NCBI GenBank assembly: GCA_964653555.1
Contig: CAZZFT010000005.1
Coordinates: forward strand, 18,435-82,434
DNA length: 64,000 nucleotides
Direction of reading: 5' to 3'
DNA from: JAHEJV01 sp964653555
GTDB taxonomy: Bacteria; Myxococcota_A; UBA9160; SMWR01
Position numbers and translations under genes: made by a program. This document shows, in pieces, positions 34,826 through 44,364 of the stretch. How positions within the stretch are numbered: position 1 is the stretch's first letter; each line of letters begins with the position of its first letter. The notes beneath the pieces are model-generated. The model did no database searches, was not told the DNA's origin, and saw only the letters and a program-made list of their open reading frames with translations.

Positions 34826-37498
34826 CTACCGGGTGCCCAGGGCGGCTGCCAGACGCGTGCGCAGCGCAGCGAGCTCGTCCCAGCGCGGACCGCGCGCGAG
34901 CGGCGCATCGCCGCGATCGCCCTCGCCGCCGGGGGAGACGACCAGGATCCGGCGGCGGATCATCCCCTCGACGGCGTTCGCGAACGTGACCGGATTCTGC
35001 GCCTCGGGCAGCCCCACCTCCCCGATCAGCGCCAGTCGCTCGAACTGCTCGGCGATCCGTTTGTGGAGCGCCTTGCGCGGGATCGGCTCGACGAGCTCCG
35101 CGACCGCGAACACCGCCACGTAGTAGCTCTCGACGACGGCGCACATCTGCTCGGAGAGGAACTCCAGGTGCGGTACGCCCTCGGAGGTGGCCCGGAGCCC
35201 GCCGTCGACAGAAGCGATCCAGCCCCGCTGCTCGAAGTGGACCAGGAACGCTTCCAGATGGTCGGCGAGCTCGACGTCGCGAGCGATGAAGAACTCGCCG
35301 TAGAAGATCTCGAGCCACTCTCCGACCCGCGCCTTCACGCGCTCGCGCGCTCCGCCCGCCAGCAGCTCCCGGGCCAGGAAGCCGGGAGGCGCCAGGAAGT
35401 GCAGAATCGTGTTGCGGTAGATGTCGAGGGCACGGCGCCGCCCCGGCTCGAAGAACAGGATCTCGCCGCGCGAGTCCTCGGCGGCGCGAATCAGGTCCAT
35501 CCGCAGAAGCGAGGAGATCGAGTCCGCGAAGTCCCCCTCGTCGCGCACCAGTGCCGGGGTCAGCTCGACGTCCATGAGACGCAGCACGTCGACGAGCTGC
35601 TGCATGCGCAGCGCGAGATCGCGACGGAACAGACCGCGGCGCTGCTCCCCGAGCAACGCGCACGCGGCGACGCTGGTCGCGTGGGGCACGATCGCCCGGT
35701 TCATCCGCTCGACGATCCCGTTCGCGAGCTCCTCGACGAAGTGGCGCCGCGCTGCGACCGACTCCTCGTCGTCGCCCTCGATCTGCTCGCGCCGGTCGCC
35801 GATGGCGACCGCGAGGGAGAGCGGCTCGCCGAAGTGGACGAACACGGAGCCGAAGCGGCGCTGCAGGAACCTCCCCGCCCGCACCAGTCCCAGCATGCTC
35901 TCCGCTTCCTTGGCGCCGCCCTCGAGCTCTCCGACCATCGCCCCCTCTTCCACCAGTCGCTCGTAGGTGAGGGCCACGGGCACGAAGAGCAGATCGCGAC
36001 GCCCGCTGGCGAGGAAAGCCTCCACGTCCCAGGAGAGCACTCCGAGGCGCGGCGGCAGCGTCTTGCCCGTGCGCGAGCGCCCTCCCTCGATGAAGAACTC
36101 CTGGGTGAAGCCCTCCTTGATCAGGTAGCCGACGTAGGTGCGGAAGACGGCCTTGTAGAGCGGGTCGTCGAAGCTCCTGCGCAGGAAGAAGGCCCCGGCT
36201 CGACGCCACAGGAAGCCGAAGGGGCCGAAAGCCATGTTCTCACGGGCCGCGATGTGGGGCGGCAGCATGTGCCGTCGGTAGAAGAGCACCGAGATGATCA
36301 GGAAGTCGAAGTAGGAGCGGTGGGTCGGGACCAGCACGACCGGATCGCGGCGCGCGACCTCGGTCACGCGTTCGAGGCCCGAATCCTCCACCTGGACGAA
36401 CAGGCGCCGGATCACCGCGCCGACCGCCAGGTCGAGGACCGCCAGGAAGGTCGAGCTCATGTTCGCGGCGATCTCGCGGAACATCTTCTCGGCCCGGACC
36501 CGCGCGCTCTCGCCCGAGACCTTGTGCTGGGACGCGTAGCGAGCCACCGCCTCGGCGACCTCGGGCGATCGCACCACGATCTCCTGCACCCGGTGATAGG
36601 GCTGGAGCACCGGTCCCTCGACGACGCGCTCGGAGCGGTAGAGGAAGGTCAGGATCGAGCGGCGAATCACGCGCGCCAGCGCCGAGGGCGTCGACTCGCT
36701 CCGGCGGGCCACGAAGCCCTGCACGTCGATCGGCTCTCCCACCTTCACGTGCAGGCCTCGGTAGGTGGTCAGGAAGGAGAACACCTTGGCGAAGTCGTTG
36801 GGTCGCGTGAGGGCGCCGTAAGAGAGGTTGAGGAACCGGCGGCGCGCCCTCGGCCCCTTGCGCCAGAAGAGCGCCAGCGGAACCACGTGCACCGGACGGC
36901 CCGAGCTCTGGGCCGCGGCCACCACCTCCGTCAACAGGTCCCGCTCCTGACGGCTCTGCTCGATGCGTCCCTGCAGCCCGCGCAGCTGCGAGCGCAGGCT
37001 CGCCGTGCGCAGGAACAGGAAGAAGGAGCCGCCCTCGCGGGTGAGCTCGCGGCAATACTCGCGAGCGCGCACCACCTCGACGTCCTGCGGCACGCCGCGC
37101 GGCCGTCGCCACACCGTGCGCAGGGCGTCGCCCAGCGGGCGGTAGTACCAGAAGCGGATGCCGTTGGCGAAACCCGACAGGCGCAGCCCCTCGCGGCGGA
37201 AGAGCGTGTTGAAGAGGAAGTAGTCGAGGCGGCTCGCATAGCGCATCACGTAGACGACGGCGCCCTGGTCCTCGAGGGCTCGCAGCCGGGCGACCGTCGC
37301 GTCGTCGAGGTCGAAGTGCCCGAAGAACCGCCGCGCGAAGGTGCGGAAGAACAGATTGAAGCGCGGCGTCATCGCCGTCAGCGGGTCGCTGCGGCGCAGT
37401 CCCTCCCCGGGGTCGGGCTTCGGCGCAGCGGCCGCGGTCGCCTGCCGCTGGGTCAGAGAGGACTCGGCAGGCGCCGAACCAGTCGACTTCTCCGGCAT
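34826..37498 (-). CDS. plsB: Glycerol-3-phosphate 1-O-acyltransferase, PlsB-like
   Basis: An 890-residue membrane-bound acyltransferase, near the usual 800-residue length. The catalytic HX4D motif is PTHRSYFDFL, with the following FIEGGRSRTGK and VPVALTYERL blocks of PlsB. The protein initiates phospholipid synthesis from acyl-CoA or acyl-ACP. Family-typical N-terminal and C-terminal domains are visible. ATG at 37498. It is part of a minus-strand group with hisG and an SDR gene, not an evident operon for one pathway. Confidence 0.92.
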   Translation of the reverse strand: MPEKSTGSAPAESSLTQRQATAAAAPKPDPGEGLRRSDPLTAMTPRFNLFFRTFARRFFGHFDLDDATVARLRALEDQGAVVYVMRYASRLDYFLFNTLFRREGLRLSGFANGIRFWYYRPLGDALRTVWRRPRGVPQDVEVVRAREYCRELTREGGSFFLFLRTASLRSQLRGLQGRIEQSRQERDLLTEVVAAAQSSGRPVHVVPLALFWRKGPRARRRFLNLSYGALTRPNDFAKVFSFLTTYRGLHVKVGEPIDVQGFVARRSESTPSALARVIRRSILTFLYRSERVVEGPVLQPYHRVQEIVVRSPEVAEAVARYASQHKVSGESARVRAEKMFREIAANMSSTFLAVLDLAVGAVIRRLFVQVEDSGLERVTEVARRDPVVLVPTHRSYFDFLIISVLFYRRHMLPPHIAARENMAFGPFGFLWRRAGAFFLRRSFDDPLYKAVFRTYVGYLIKEGFTQEFFIEGGRSRTGKTLPPRLGVLSWDVEAFLASGRRDLLFVPVALTYERLVEEGAMVGELEGGAKEAESMLGLVRAGRFLQRRFGSVFVHFGEPLSLAVAIGDRREQIEGDDEESVAARRHFVEELANGIVERMNRAIVPHATSVAACALLGEQRRGLFRRDLALRMQQLVDVLRLMDVELTPALVRDEGDFADSISSLLRMDLIRAAEDSRGEILFFEPGRRRALDIYRNTILHFLAPPGFLARELLAGGARERVKARVGEWLEIFYGEFFIARDVELADHLEAFLVHFEQRGWIASVDGGLRATSEGVPHLEFLSEQMCAVVESYYVAVFAVAELVEPIPRKALHKRIAEQFERLALIGEVGLPEAQNPVTFANAVEGMIRRRILVVSPGGEGDRGDAPLARGPRWDELAALRTRLAAALGTR

Positions 37499-37521
37499 GG
37501 CCGGAAGGTAACGCCGTGGCC

Positions 37522-38388
37522 CTACTCCGGCAGCAGGATCTCCCCGGGCTTCATCGCGTCCGCGATCTCGTCGGGCGTCCACAAGCCACCCTCGGCCTGC
37601 TTGGTGCGGCCGGTATGCGTGATCACCCGCATCTCGGCGATGCGACCGGCGCCGACGTAGAAGGTCTTCCCCGTCAGATCCTTGGCGTCGTCGCTGGCGA
37701 GGTAGACGATCAGCGGCGAGACGAGACCCGGTCTCATCTTCGCGCGAAGCGCGTCGTCGTCCTTGAAGCCCGGCAGGTCCTCCGTGAGCCGCGTCAGGGC
37801 GACCGGGGCCAGGATGTGTACGCGGATGCCGTACTTCACGCCCTCGATCGCGAGACAGCGCGAGAAACCGGCGATGCCCGCCTTCGCCGCGCCGTAGTTG
37901 CACTGACCGAAGTTGCCGTTCAGGCCCGAAGTGGAGGACGTGTTGATGATCACGCCGCCCCGTCCCGAGTCCTTCATGTGGTTGTAGACGGCGTGAGTGA
38001 CGCAGTAGGTCCCCTTGAGGTGAACCTTCACCACGATGTCCCACATTTCCTCGGTGGTGTTCGCGAAGGACTTATCGCGCAGGATTCCCGCGTTGTTCAC
38101 CAGGAGGTCGACGCGCTCGAAGGCGCCGAGGGCTCCCTTCAGGATGTTCCGTCCACCCGCCACCGTGGAGACGTCGTCGTAGTTGGCGGCGGCCTCGCCG
38201 CCCGCGGCGCGGATCTCCTCGACGACCTGGTCGGCCATCGAGTGCCCCTTGCCGGTGCCGTCGCGCGAGCCACCGAGGTCGTTGACCAGCACCGACGCTC
38301 CCGCTCGCGCCAGCGCCAGCGCATGCTCACGACCGATGCCGCCACCGGCGCCGGTCACGATCGCCACCTTGCCGTCGAGCCAACCCAT
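37522..38388 (-). CDS. Short-chain dehydrogenase (hydroxyacyl-CoA-type)
   Basis: A 288-residue SDR. Rossmann TGAGGGIG (12-19), NNAG near residue 98, catalytic Tyr165/Lys169 in NYGAAK and serine in NTSSTSGLNG are present. It resembles the (3R)-hydroxyacyl-CoA dehydrogenase domain of peroxisomal multifunctional enzyme type 2. NAD-type preference is suggested by the acidic residue in VNDLGG. ATG at 38388. It may act in fatty-acyl oxidation or sterol/steroid metabolism; not settled. Confidence 0.85.
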   Translation of the reverse strand: MGWLDGKVAIVTGAGGGIGREHALALARAGASVLVNDLGGSRDGTGKGHSMADQVVEEIRAAGGEAAANYDDVSTVAGGRNILKGALGAFERVDLLVNNAGILRDKSFANTTEEMWDIVVKVHLKGTYCVTHAVYNHMKDSGRGGVIINTSSTSGLNGNFGQCNYGAAKAGIAGFSRCLAIEGVKYGIRVHILAPVALTRLTEDLPGFKDDDALRAKMRPGLVSPLIVYLASDDAKDLTGKTFYVGAGRIAEMRVITHTGRTKQAEGGLWTPDEIADAMKPGEILLPE

Positions 38389-38458
38389 GTCCAGCGCCTC
38401 CTTCGCGCTTCGCGCGGACGCGCGCGCGTTGCCGCCGCACACTACCGGATGTGGATCG

Positions 38459-39322
38459 CTAGGTGAAGAGGATCGTGCGCAGGCGGCCGAAGGGCTTGAA
38501 GCCCAGGCCCTCGTAGAGGCGATGTGCGCCCTCGTTGCCGTCGACGACGGCGAGCTGCACGTGGTCGGCGCCCGCGGCGAAGGACTCGCGGCACAGCGCC
38601 GAGGTCCCGGCCGCGGCGAGCCCCTGCCGACGCGCCTGGGGCCAGGTGTAGACGCCCTGGAGCAGCCAGCCCTCGGGCCGCTGCACGTCGGCGTAGCCCA
38701 CGAAACGCACCTGCCCTCCGCTCTCCACCAGGCGCGCCCGCGGCAGGCGCCCTCGCACCCAGCGACGGAAGCCGCGCGCGTCGCCCGCGAAGGGGTCGGG
38801 TCGGTGCTCCTCGCGCAGGCTCTCCCGCGCCGCATACACCAGCGGCTCGAGGTCTTCCTCGTCGGCGACCCGGGTGACGCGTGCGGAGCCGACGCCCGCG
38901 AGACTCGCCGCGTCGGACCGCAGCTCGTAGCTGGTCTCGAAGCGATCCACCCAGACGCGGTGGCGCCGCCGGGAGACGTGGGACCACAGACGCTCGACCG
39001 CGGGCGGGTCGCCCTTCACCAGACCGACCTCGAGCGCGGCGATCAGGGGCAGGAGCGTCTCGAGGGCCTCGGAGGAGATGTGCGCGTCGAAGACGATCGT
39101 CGGCCGCAGCGAGGCGACTCCGATCAGCTCACCGTTGGCGAACGCCCCGACGAGCTCGGTGGCCATCTCCCCGGGCAGCGGCGGCTCTCCGAGCCGCGCC
39201 GCCAGGTCGAGCAGCAGCAGGTTCGCCCGCCCGTCCGCCGCGAGCCGCGCCATCACGTCGGGCAGCGACTCGCGCCCGATCCGTCTGGCCTTCGGCCTCC
39301 TTGCCGACAACGCGGCGCTCAT
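38459..39322 (-). CDS. GNAT-family acetyltransferase
   Basis: A 287-residue protein; the C-terminal half (about 140-287) is a GNAT acetyltransferase with the acetyl-CoA loop TWPQARRQGLAAAG and the closing NEGAHRLYEGLGFKPFGRL. The N-terminal part has extra sequence of unclear origin, perhaps a second degenerate GNAT domain. ATG at 39322. Substrate unknown. It overlaps no neighbour. Confidence 0.8.
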   Translation of the reverse strand: MSAALSARRPKARRIGRESLPDVMARLAADGRANLLLLDLAARLGEPPLPGEMATELVGAFANGELIGVASLRPTIVFDAHISSEALETLLPLIAALEVGLVKGDPPAVERLWSHVSRRRHRVWVDRFETSYELRSDAASLAGVGSARVTRVADEEDLEPLVYAARESLREEHRPDPFAGDARGFRRWVRGRLPRARLVESGGQVRFVGYADVQRPEGWLLQGVYTWPQARRQGLAAAGTSALCRESFAAGADHVQLAVVDGNEGAHRLYEGLGFKPFGRLRTILFT

Positions 39323-39359
39323 GGTGACCTGCTCTCGACCTCGCCTGGCAGCCCGGTGC

Positions 39360-39575
39360 TCAATCGAGCACGACGAGGACGGCGCCCTCCTCGATGCTCT
39401 CGCCTTCGGCGACTCGGATCTCGCTGACCCGCCCCGCGCAGGGCGCTTCGACGGGGATCTCCATCTTCATCGACTCGAGGATCAGGAGCACCTCCTCCTC
39501 GGCCACCTCCGTGCCCACCTGCGTCTCGATCTTCCACACGTTGCCCGCGATTTCGGCGGCGACCTCGGTCGGCAT
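39360..39575 (-). CDS. Small biotin/lipoyl carrier protein
   Basis: A 71-residue single-domain carrier. The attachment motif is LESMKMEI, with the modified Lys in MKM, surrounded by the usual hammerhead strand pattern with Gly residues. It resembles the standalone biotin carrier (BCCP-like) of some acyl-CoA carboxylases; lipoyl use is less likely because of the MKM. ATG at 39575. No carboxylase is adjacent, so its partner is elsewhere. Divergent from ffh. Confidence 0.85.
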   Translation of the reverse strand: MPTEVAAEIAGNVWKIETQVGTEVAEEEVLLILESMKMEIPVEAPCAGRVSEIRVAEGESIEEGAVLVVLD

Positions 39576-39642
39576 CCCCCCTCCTCTCGAACCGTGAGCG
39601 CTGGCGGCCCAGCATAGCTCCGCCGCGCTACAGTCCGCCCCC

Positions 39643-41136
39643 ATGCTCGAGACGCTGACCCGGGGCTTCGGAGCCGCGCGAGAGCGCCTTTCGGGCGTGC
39701 GCGAGCTCGGGGAGGAGAACATCGGCGAGGCGCTCCGCGACGTGCGGATGTCGCTGCTCGAAGCCGACGTCGACCTCGCCGTCGTTCGCGACTTCCTCGA
39801 GCGGGTCAAGCAGCGCGCCCTCGGCCAGAAGGTCGAGACGCGCGTGCGCAACGCCGCCGGGCGCTCGATCCGGGTGACTCCCGGCCAGCACTTCGTGCGG
39901 GCCTGCGAGCAGGAGCTCGTGGACCTGATGGGGCCGGTCGACCCCTCCCTGGCGCGGAACCGGGGCGTCACTTCGATCATGCTGGTCGGGCTCCAGGGTG
40001 TCGGGAAGACGACGGTGGCCGGCAAGATCGCCCGCCACCTCCAGAAGCAGGGGCGCCGTCCGCTGCTCGTCGCCGCGGACGTCTACCGACCGGCGGCGGT
40101 ACAGCAGCTCCAGACGCTCGGCGCGCAGATCGACGTGCCGGTGCACAGCGGCGCGCCCGGCGAGCCGCCGGCGGCGATCTGCAAGGCCGGGCAGGCCCGC
40201 GCCCGCTCCGAGGGCTTCGACGCGATCGTCTACGACACGGCCGGCCGCCTGGCGATCGACGACCAGCTGATGCGCGAGCTCGAGGAGATCCGCGCGTCCA
40301 CCGAGCCCGCCAACACGCTGCTGGTGTGCGACGCACTGATGGGCCGGGACGCCGTGAACGTCGCCAAGGCCTTCGCCGAGCGTCTGCCCCTCGACGGGCT
40401 GGTGATGACCAAGCTCGACGGCGACGCGCGCGGCGGCGCCGCGCTCGCCGTCAAGGCGGTGACCGGCGTCCCGATCAAGCTGCTCGGCACCGGCGAGACG
40501 CTCGACCGCCTCGAGGAGTTCCGGCCCGAGGGGATGGCCTCGCGCATCCTGGGCATGGGCGACATCGTCGGCCTGGTCAAGGACTTCGAGGAGGTCGTCG
40601 ACGAGAAGGAGGCCGAGGCCGACGCCGCGCGGCTGCTGAAGGGCCAGTTCGGCCTCGACGACCTGCTGAAGCAGCTCAAGATGATCCAGAAGCTGGGGCC
40701 GCTTCGGGAGGTCGTGTCGAAGCTGCCGATGTTCGGGCAGCTGGCCGACCAGATGGAAGAGTCGCAGCTGGTCCGCGTCGAGTCGCTGATCCGCTCGATG
40801 ACCCCGAGCGAGAGGAAGCAGCCGGAGCTGATCGACCGCAGTCGGGCGCGGCGGATCGCCCGGGGCAGCGGGCGCCGCAGCTCCGAGGTGCGCGAGCTGG
40901 TCAAGCGCTTCGAACAGATGCGGGGGATGATGTCGGCGCTCGGGTCCGGCGGCGGGGGTCTCCTGTCGCGGATTCCGGGCATGGGCCAGCTGGCGGGTGC
41001 CGGGGGCTTGTCGCCTGCGACCCTGCTCGAAGGGGGCGGGGGACCGGGACGGCGCGCGCTGGAGAAGCGCCGCTCGCAGCAGCGGGGCAAGCGCAAGCAG
41101 GCGCGAAAGTCGCGCAAGAAGAACCGCCGCCGTTGA
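39643..41136 (+). CDS. ffh: Signal recognition particle protein Ffh
   Basis: A 497-residue SRP GTPase. N domain (about 1-90), G domain with GLQGVGKTT, DTAGRLAID and TKLDGDARGG, then the methionine-rich M domain with RGSGRRSSEVRELVKRFEQM, which binds 4.5S RNA and signal peptides. The C-terminal about 90 residues are low-complexity, Gly/Arg/Lys-rich. ATG at 39643. Often followed by rpsP elsewhere, but here a transglycosylase follows after 105 bp. Confidence 0.97.
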   Translation: MLETLTRGFGAARERLSGVRELGEENIGEALRDVRMSLLEADVDLAVVRDFLERVKQRALGQKVETRVRNAAGRSIRVTPGQHFVRACEQELVDLMGPVDPSLARNRGVTSIMLVGLQGVGKTTVAGKIARHLQKQGRRPLLVAADVYRPAAVQQLQTLGAQIDVPVHSGAPGEPPAAICKAGQARARSEGFDAIVYDTAGRLAIDDQLMRELEEIRASTEPANTLLVCDALMGRDAVNVAKAFAERLPLDGLVMTKLDGDARGGAALAVKAVTGVPIKLLGTGETLDRLEEFRPEGMASRILGMGDIVGLVKDFEEVVDEKEAEADAARLLKGQFGLDDLLKQLKMIQKLGPLREVVSKLPMFGQLADQMEESQLVRVESLIRSMTPSERKQPELIDRSRARRIARGSGRRSSEVRELVKRFEQMRGMMSALGSGGGGLLSRIPGMGQLAGAGGLSPATLLEGGGGPGRRALEKRRSQQRGKRKQARKSRKKNRRR

Positions 41137-41241
41137 CCCCGCGGGGCGCAGATAGGACGTCCTCGGGTGATCGCGCACACGCGAAGCTCCCCTCGAAGCC
41201 GCACAGGTTTCGAGGTCCATTGGCCGATTGAATTCGCGTCC

Positions 41242-43509
41242 ATGCCGCGCTGTATCGCCGCCTTCGCCGCCCTGTTGCTCCTGGCTGCCACCGCGAGCGC
41301 CGAGGATCTGCCGACACCCGCCAGCCTCGAGCCGGCCGTGCAGTTCTGGACCCGGGTCTACACGGAGGTGGACAGCCACTCCGGCCTCGTCCACGACGCC
41401 GAGAACCTGGGCGTCGTCTACGAGACGATCCGCTTCCCGGAGGGGCTGTCGCACCGGGCCCGCGAGCTCGAGACCGAGCGCGCGAAGAAGCGCCTGCGCG
41501 CGGCGCTGCTCGCGCTCGCGAAGGGCAAGCGCACCGGACTCACCAGCGACGAGGCGCGCGTCCTGGCTCAGTGGCCCGACGGCGTCAGCAACGCGACGCT
41601 GCGTCACGCGGCCGACCAGCTGCGCTTCCAGCTCGGCCTCGCCGACCGCTTCCGCGAGGGGCTGGTCCGCTCGGGCCAGTGGCGGCAGTTCGTCGAGGAC
41701 ACGATGGCGTCGCGCGGCGTCCCGACCCAGCTGGTCGCCCTGCCTCACGTGGAGTCGTCCTACAACCCCAAGGCCTACTCGCGCGTGGGCGCGGCCGGCA
41801 TGTGGCAGTTCACCCGTTCCACGGGAAGGCTGTTCATGCGCATCGACAACGTGATCGACGAGCGCCTCGACCCCTACATCGCGACGGACGCGGCCGCGCG
41901 CCTGCTGGCGAAGAACCGCGAGCTGACGGGAACCTGGCCGCTGGCGATCACCGCCTACAACCACGGAGCGGCGGGCATGCAGCGCGCTGCGCGCACCCTG
42001 GGCACCACCGACATGGGCGAGATCGTGCGCCGCTACAAGAGCCGCAGCTTCGGCTTCGCCTCGCGCAACTTCTACGCCTCCTTCCTCGCCGCCTCACGCA
42101 TCGACCGCGATCCCACGCGCTACTTCGGCGCTCTGCGCATGAATCCTCCGATCGAGTACACCGAGATCGAGCTGCCCTGGTTCACTCCGGCGGACACGCT
42201 CGCGAACGCTCTGGGCCTCGACCTGAGCGTGCTGCGCGAGCACAACCCGGCGCTGCGCCCGTCGGTGTGGAACGGGAACAAGCACGTGCCCAGCCGCTTC
42301 AAGGTCCGCGTGCCGAGCGCCGCGATGAGCGAGCCGGTCGAGGCGCTGATCGCGAAGATCCCGTCCACCTCGCGCCTCGCGCGGCAGGACCGCGACCAGT
42401 TCCACAAGGTGCGCCGAGGAGAGACGCTCTCGCGAATCGCCAGCCACTACGGCGTGAGCGAGAGCCAGCTCGTGGCGTTGAACAACCTGCGCAGCCGGCA
42501 CCGGATCCGCGTCGGGCAGGTGCTGGTGCTGCCGGACAGCGCCCGCGGCACCCGCGTCGCGACGGTGGCGCAGCAGGAGCCGCCGAGCGACGGCGTCTAC
42601 CGCGTGCAGCGCGGCGACACGCTGTGGAAGATCGCGCGGCGCTTCGGCACCAGCGAGCGCGCGCTCGCGGCCGAGAACGGAATCCGCAACCGGCACCAGA
42701 TCGCGGTCGGCCAGCGACTGCGGCTGCCCGGAGCCGAGCCGACGGTGGTGGCCAGCGCGAGCCCGGTGATTCCGGTGGACGAGCAGCCGGTGGCGGAGAC
42801 CAGACCCGAGCCGCCGCGGCGGTCGGACGCGGCCGCTGCCCCGCCCTCGGCCGCTGCAGCGCAGCCGGCCCCGGCACCGATCGCCGAGCCCCAGCCCGCG
42901 CCGCTCGAGCCCGACCTCGCGCCCGATCCGGAGCCCGAGATCGACTCGGAGATAGAGGCGACCTCCGATCTCGAGGCGGAGACCGATCTGGAGGCGGACC
43001 CGGAGCTCGAGGCGGACCCGGATCTCGAGGCAGAGCCCGAAGGGCCGCCCGCCTCCGTCGGCGACCCGTCCTCGCGACCGGACCCCTCGGACTACTCGGT
43101 TCACGGCAATCGCGTGACCGTTCAGGCAGCCGAAACCCTGGGCCACTACGCCGAGTGGCTCGAGGTGCGGGCGAGCCAGCTGCGCAAGCTCAACCGCATG
43201 CGCTTCGAGCAGCCTGTGGTGATCGGGCAGCGGCTCAAGCTCGACTTCGCGCGGGTCTCCCCCGCCGAGTTCGAGCAGCGACGGCTCGAGTACCACCAGT
43301 CGCTCCAGAACGAGTTCTTCGAGGCCTTCGTCGTCACCGGTACCGAGCGCCACGTGCTCGAACCGGGCGAGTCGCTCTGGTACCTGGCGAAACGCAAGTA
43401 CCGGGTACCGGTGTGGCTGCTGCGCCAGTACAACCCGGATCTCGACTTCGCCGCGCTGCCCGCGGGCTCGCCCCTGGTGGTGCCGGTGGTCGAGCCGCGC
43501 ACGAGCTGA
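41242..43509 (+). CDS. MltD-like lytic transglycosylase with LysM domains
   Basis: A 755-residue exported peptidoglycan enzyme. Signal peptide about 1-20; the transglycosylase domain at about 140-270 has catalytic Glu171 in PHVESSYNP and the YN motif in ITAYNHGAAG. Two clear LysM domains lie at about 388-431 and 453-496, and two weaker LysM-like units at about 618-668 and 704-748. The linker includes a tandem acidic repeat (570-599). ATG at 41242. It should cleave glycan strands in the periplasm and bind peptidoglycan through LysM. Total length is above MltD. Confidence 0.9.
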   Translation: MPRCIAAFAALLLLAATASAEDLPTPASLEPAVQFWTRVYTEVDSHSGLVHDAENLGVVYETIRFPEGLSHRARELETERAKKRLRAALLALAKGKRTGLTSDEARVLAQWPDGVSNATLRHAADQLRFQLGLADRFREGLVRSGQWRQFVEDTMASRGVPTQLVALPHVESSYNPKAYSRVGAAGMWQFTRSTGRLFMRIDNVIDERLDPYIATDAAARLLAKNRELTGTWPLAITAYNHGAAGMQRAARTLGTTDMGEIVRRYKSRSFGFASRNFYASFLAASRIDRDPTRYFGALRMNPPIEYTEIELPWFTPADTLANALGLDLSVLREHNPALRPSVWNGNKHVPSRFKVRVPSAAMSEPVEALIAKIPSTSRLARQDRDQFHKVRRGETLSRIASHYGVSESQLVALNNLRSRHRIRVGQVLVLPDSARGTRVATVAQQEPPSDGVYRVQRGDTLWKIARRFGTSERALAAENGIRNRHQIAVGQRLRLPGAEPTVVASASPVIPVDEQPVAETRPEPPRRSDAAAAPPSAAAAQPAPAPIAEPQPAPLEPDLAPDPEPEIDSEIEATSDLEAETDLEADPELEADPDLEAEPEGPPASVGDPSSRPDPSDYSVHGNRVTVQAAETLGHYAEWLEVRASQLRKLNRMRFEQPVVIGQRLKLDFARVSPAEFEQRRLEYHQSLQNEFFEAFVVTGTERHVLEPGESLWYLAKRKYRVPVWLLRQYNPDLDFAALPAGSPLVVPVVEPRTS
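42949..43038 (+). repeat. Five 18-bp tandem repeats in the transglycosylase gene
   Basis: Five in-phase units of 18 bp encode EIEATS, DLEAET, DLEADP, ELEADP and DLEAEP (residues 570-599 of the product). The unit length is fixed and the last four share the core GA(T/G)CT(C/G)GAGGC. They form an acidic linker between the second and third LysM units and may vary between strains. Confidence 0.8.
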
Positions 43510-43542
43510 GGCGCCGCTCGCGCGCTCCCGCGCGGTCCTCAG
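43506..43542. terminator. Bidirectional hairpin over both stops, mltD-like/phosphatase
   Basis: CTGAGG (43506-43511) pairs with CCTCAG (43537-43542); inside, CGCGCG-CTCC-CGCGCG forms a second stem (43519-43534). The outer arms include the stop codons of both convergent genes. No T-run on either side. Confidence 0.45.
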
Positions 43543-44216
43543 ACCTGGAACACCGTCTCGTCGGGCAGCCGGATGGCCGTCAGACGCCCTCCGTACACGG
43601 CGCCGGTATCGATCCCGATGCTGAAGGGCGGGTTCCAGCGCAGGGCGAAGTCGGGGCTCGGGGTGTGGCCGTACACGACGGTGACACCGAGCTGGTGCGG
43701 GGCCTCCAGGGTCGAGCGGTCCCAGAGCAGGTCCTCTGCACTCGCACGGCGCAGCGCGAAGTCGAGATCGGTCTCGCGCAGCAGGGCGCGGCCGATGCCC
43801 GCGTGCACGAACAGGTAGTCGCCCTCGCGGTGATAGAGGCGCAACGACCGGAAGAAGCGCTCGTGCGCCGTCGGCAGCACGAACTTCGAGGGATGGGGAT
43901 CGGGCAGGTCGAAGTAGCCGTAGCTGGCGAGGGTGCGGTCGCCGCCATTGGCGAGGAAGGCGTCTCCGGCGAAGTAGTCCTCGTTCCGCCAGTCCAGGAA
44001 GTCGAGGAACATCGACTCGTGGTTGCCCGCGAGGAAGACGCAGTCGTAGTCCTCGGCGAGAGCGAGCAGGACGTCGACGACCCCCTTCGAATCGGGCCCG
44101 CGGTCGACGTAGTCGCCGACGAAGACGAAGCGGTCCTCGGGCTGGAGCGGCAGGGACGCGAGCAGCACCTCCAGGCGCTCGCGCTCCCCGTGGATGTCGC
44201 CGACCGCGTAGAGCAA
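43539..44216 (-). CDS. PPP-family metallophosphatase
   Basis: A 225-residue phosphatase with the PPP metal motifs GDIHG (near residue 6), GDYVDRG and GNHE. The later HAGI and YGHTPSPDF give the remaining metal ligands. Such short bacterial PPPs act on phosphoproteins or on dinucleoside tetraphosphates (ApaH-like); the sequence does not decide. The TTG start at 44216 is 6 bp after GGGGGAGGA, a good ribosome site. Cytosolic. Confidence 0.85.
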   Translation of the reverse strand: MLYAVGDIHGERERLEVLLASLPLQPEDRFVFVGDYVDRGPDSKGVVDVLLALAEDYDCVFLAGNHESMFLDFLDWRNEDYFAGDAFLANGGDRTLASYGYFDLPDPHPSKFVLPTAHERFFRSLRLYHREGDYLFVHAGIGRALLRETDLDFALRRASAEDLLWDRSTLEAPHQLGVTVVYGHTPSPDFALRWNPPFSIGIDTGAVYGGRLTAIRLPDETVFQV

Positions 44217-44364
44217 GCCGATCCTCCCCCGGAGTGCGTCTTCGGCCCCTCCGTACTCCCGCTTGAAGGGCGCCTGGCCCGGTAGGCGGTCGCCTGCGGC
44301 TCGCTGCGCGCGTCGGCCGACTCTCCGAGTCGCCCCCCTGGCCCGGCAGCAGCCCGCCTCCCAG

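Noticed and set aside
34748..37660. Long plus-strand open frame (970 codons) opposite plsB and hisG
   Set aside because: Shadow of real genes in GC-rich DNA: no family motifs, low-complexity composition, while both minus-strand genes have clear motifs.
44318..44332. CGACTC-TCC-GAGTCG hairpin downstream of rlmN
   Set aside because: Short, three-base loop and no T-run; not distinguished from background in GC-rich sequence.
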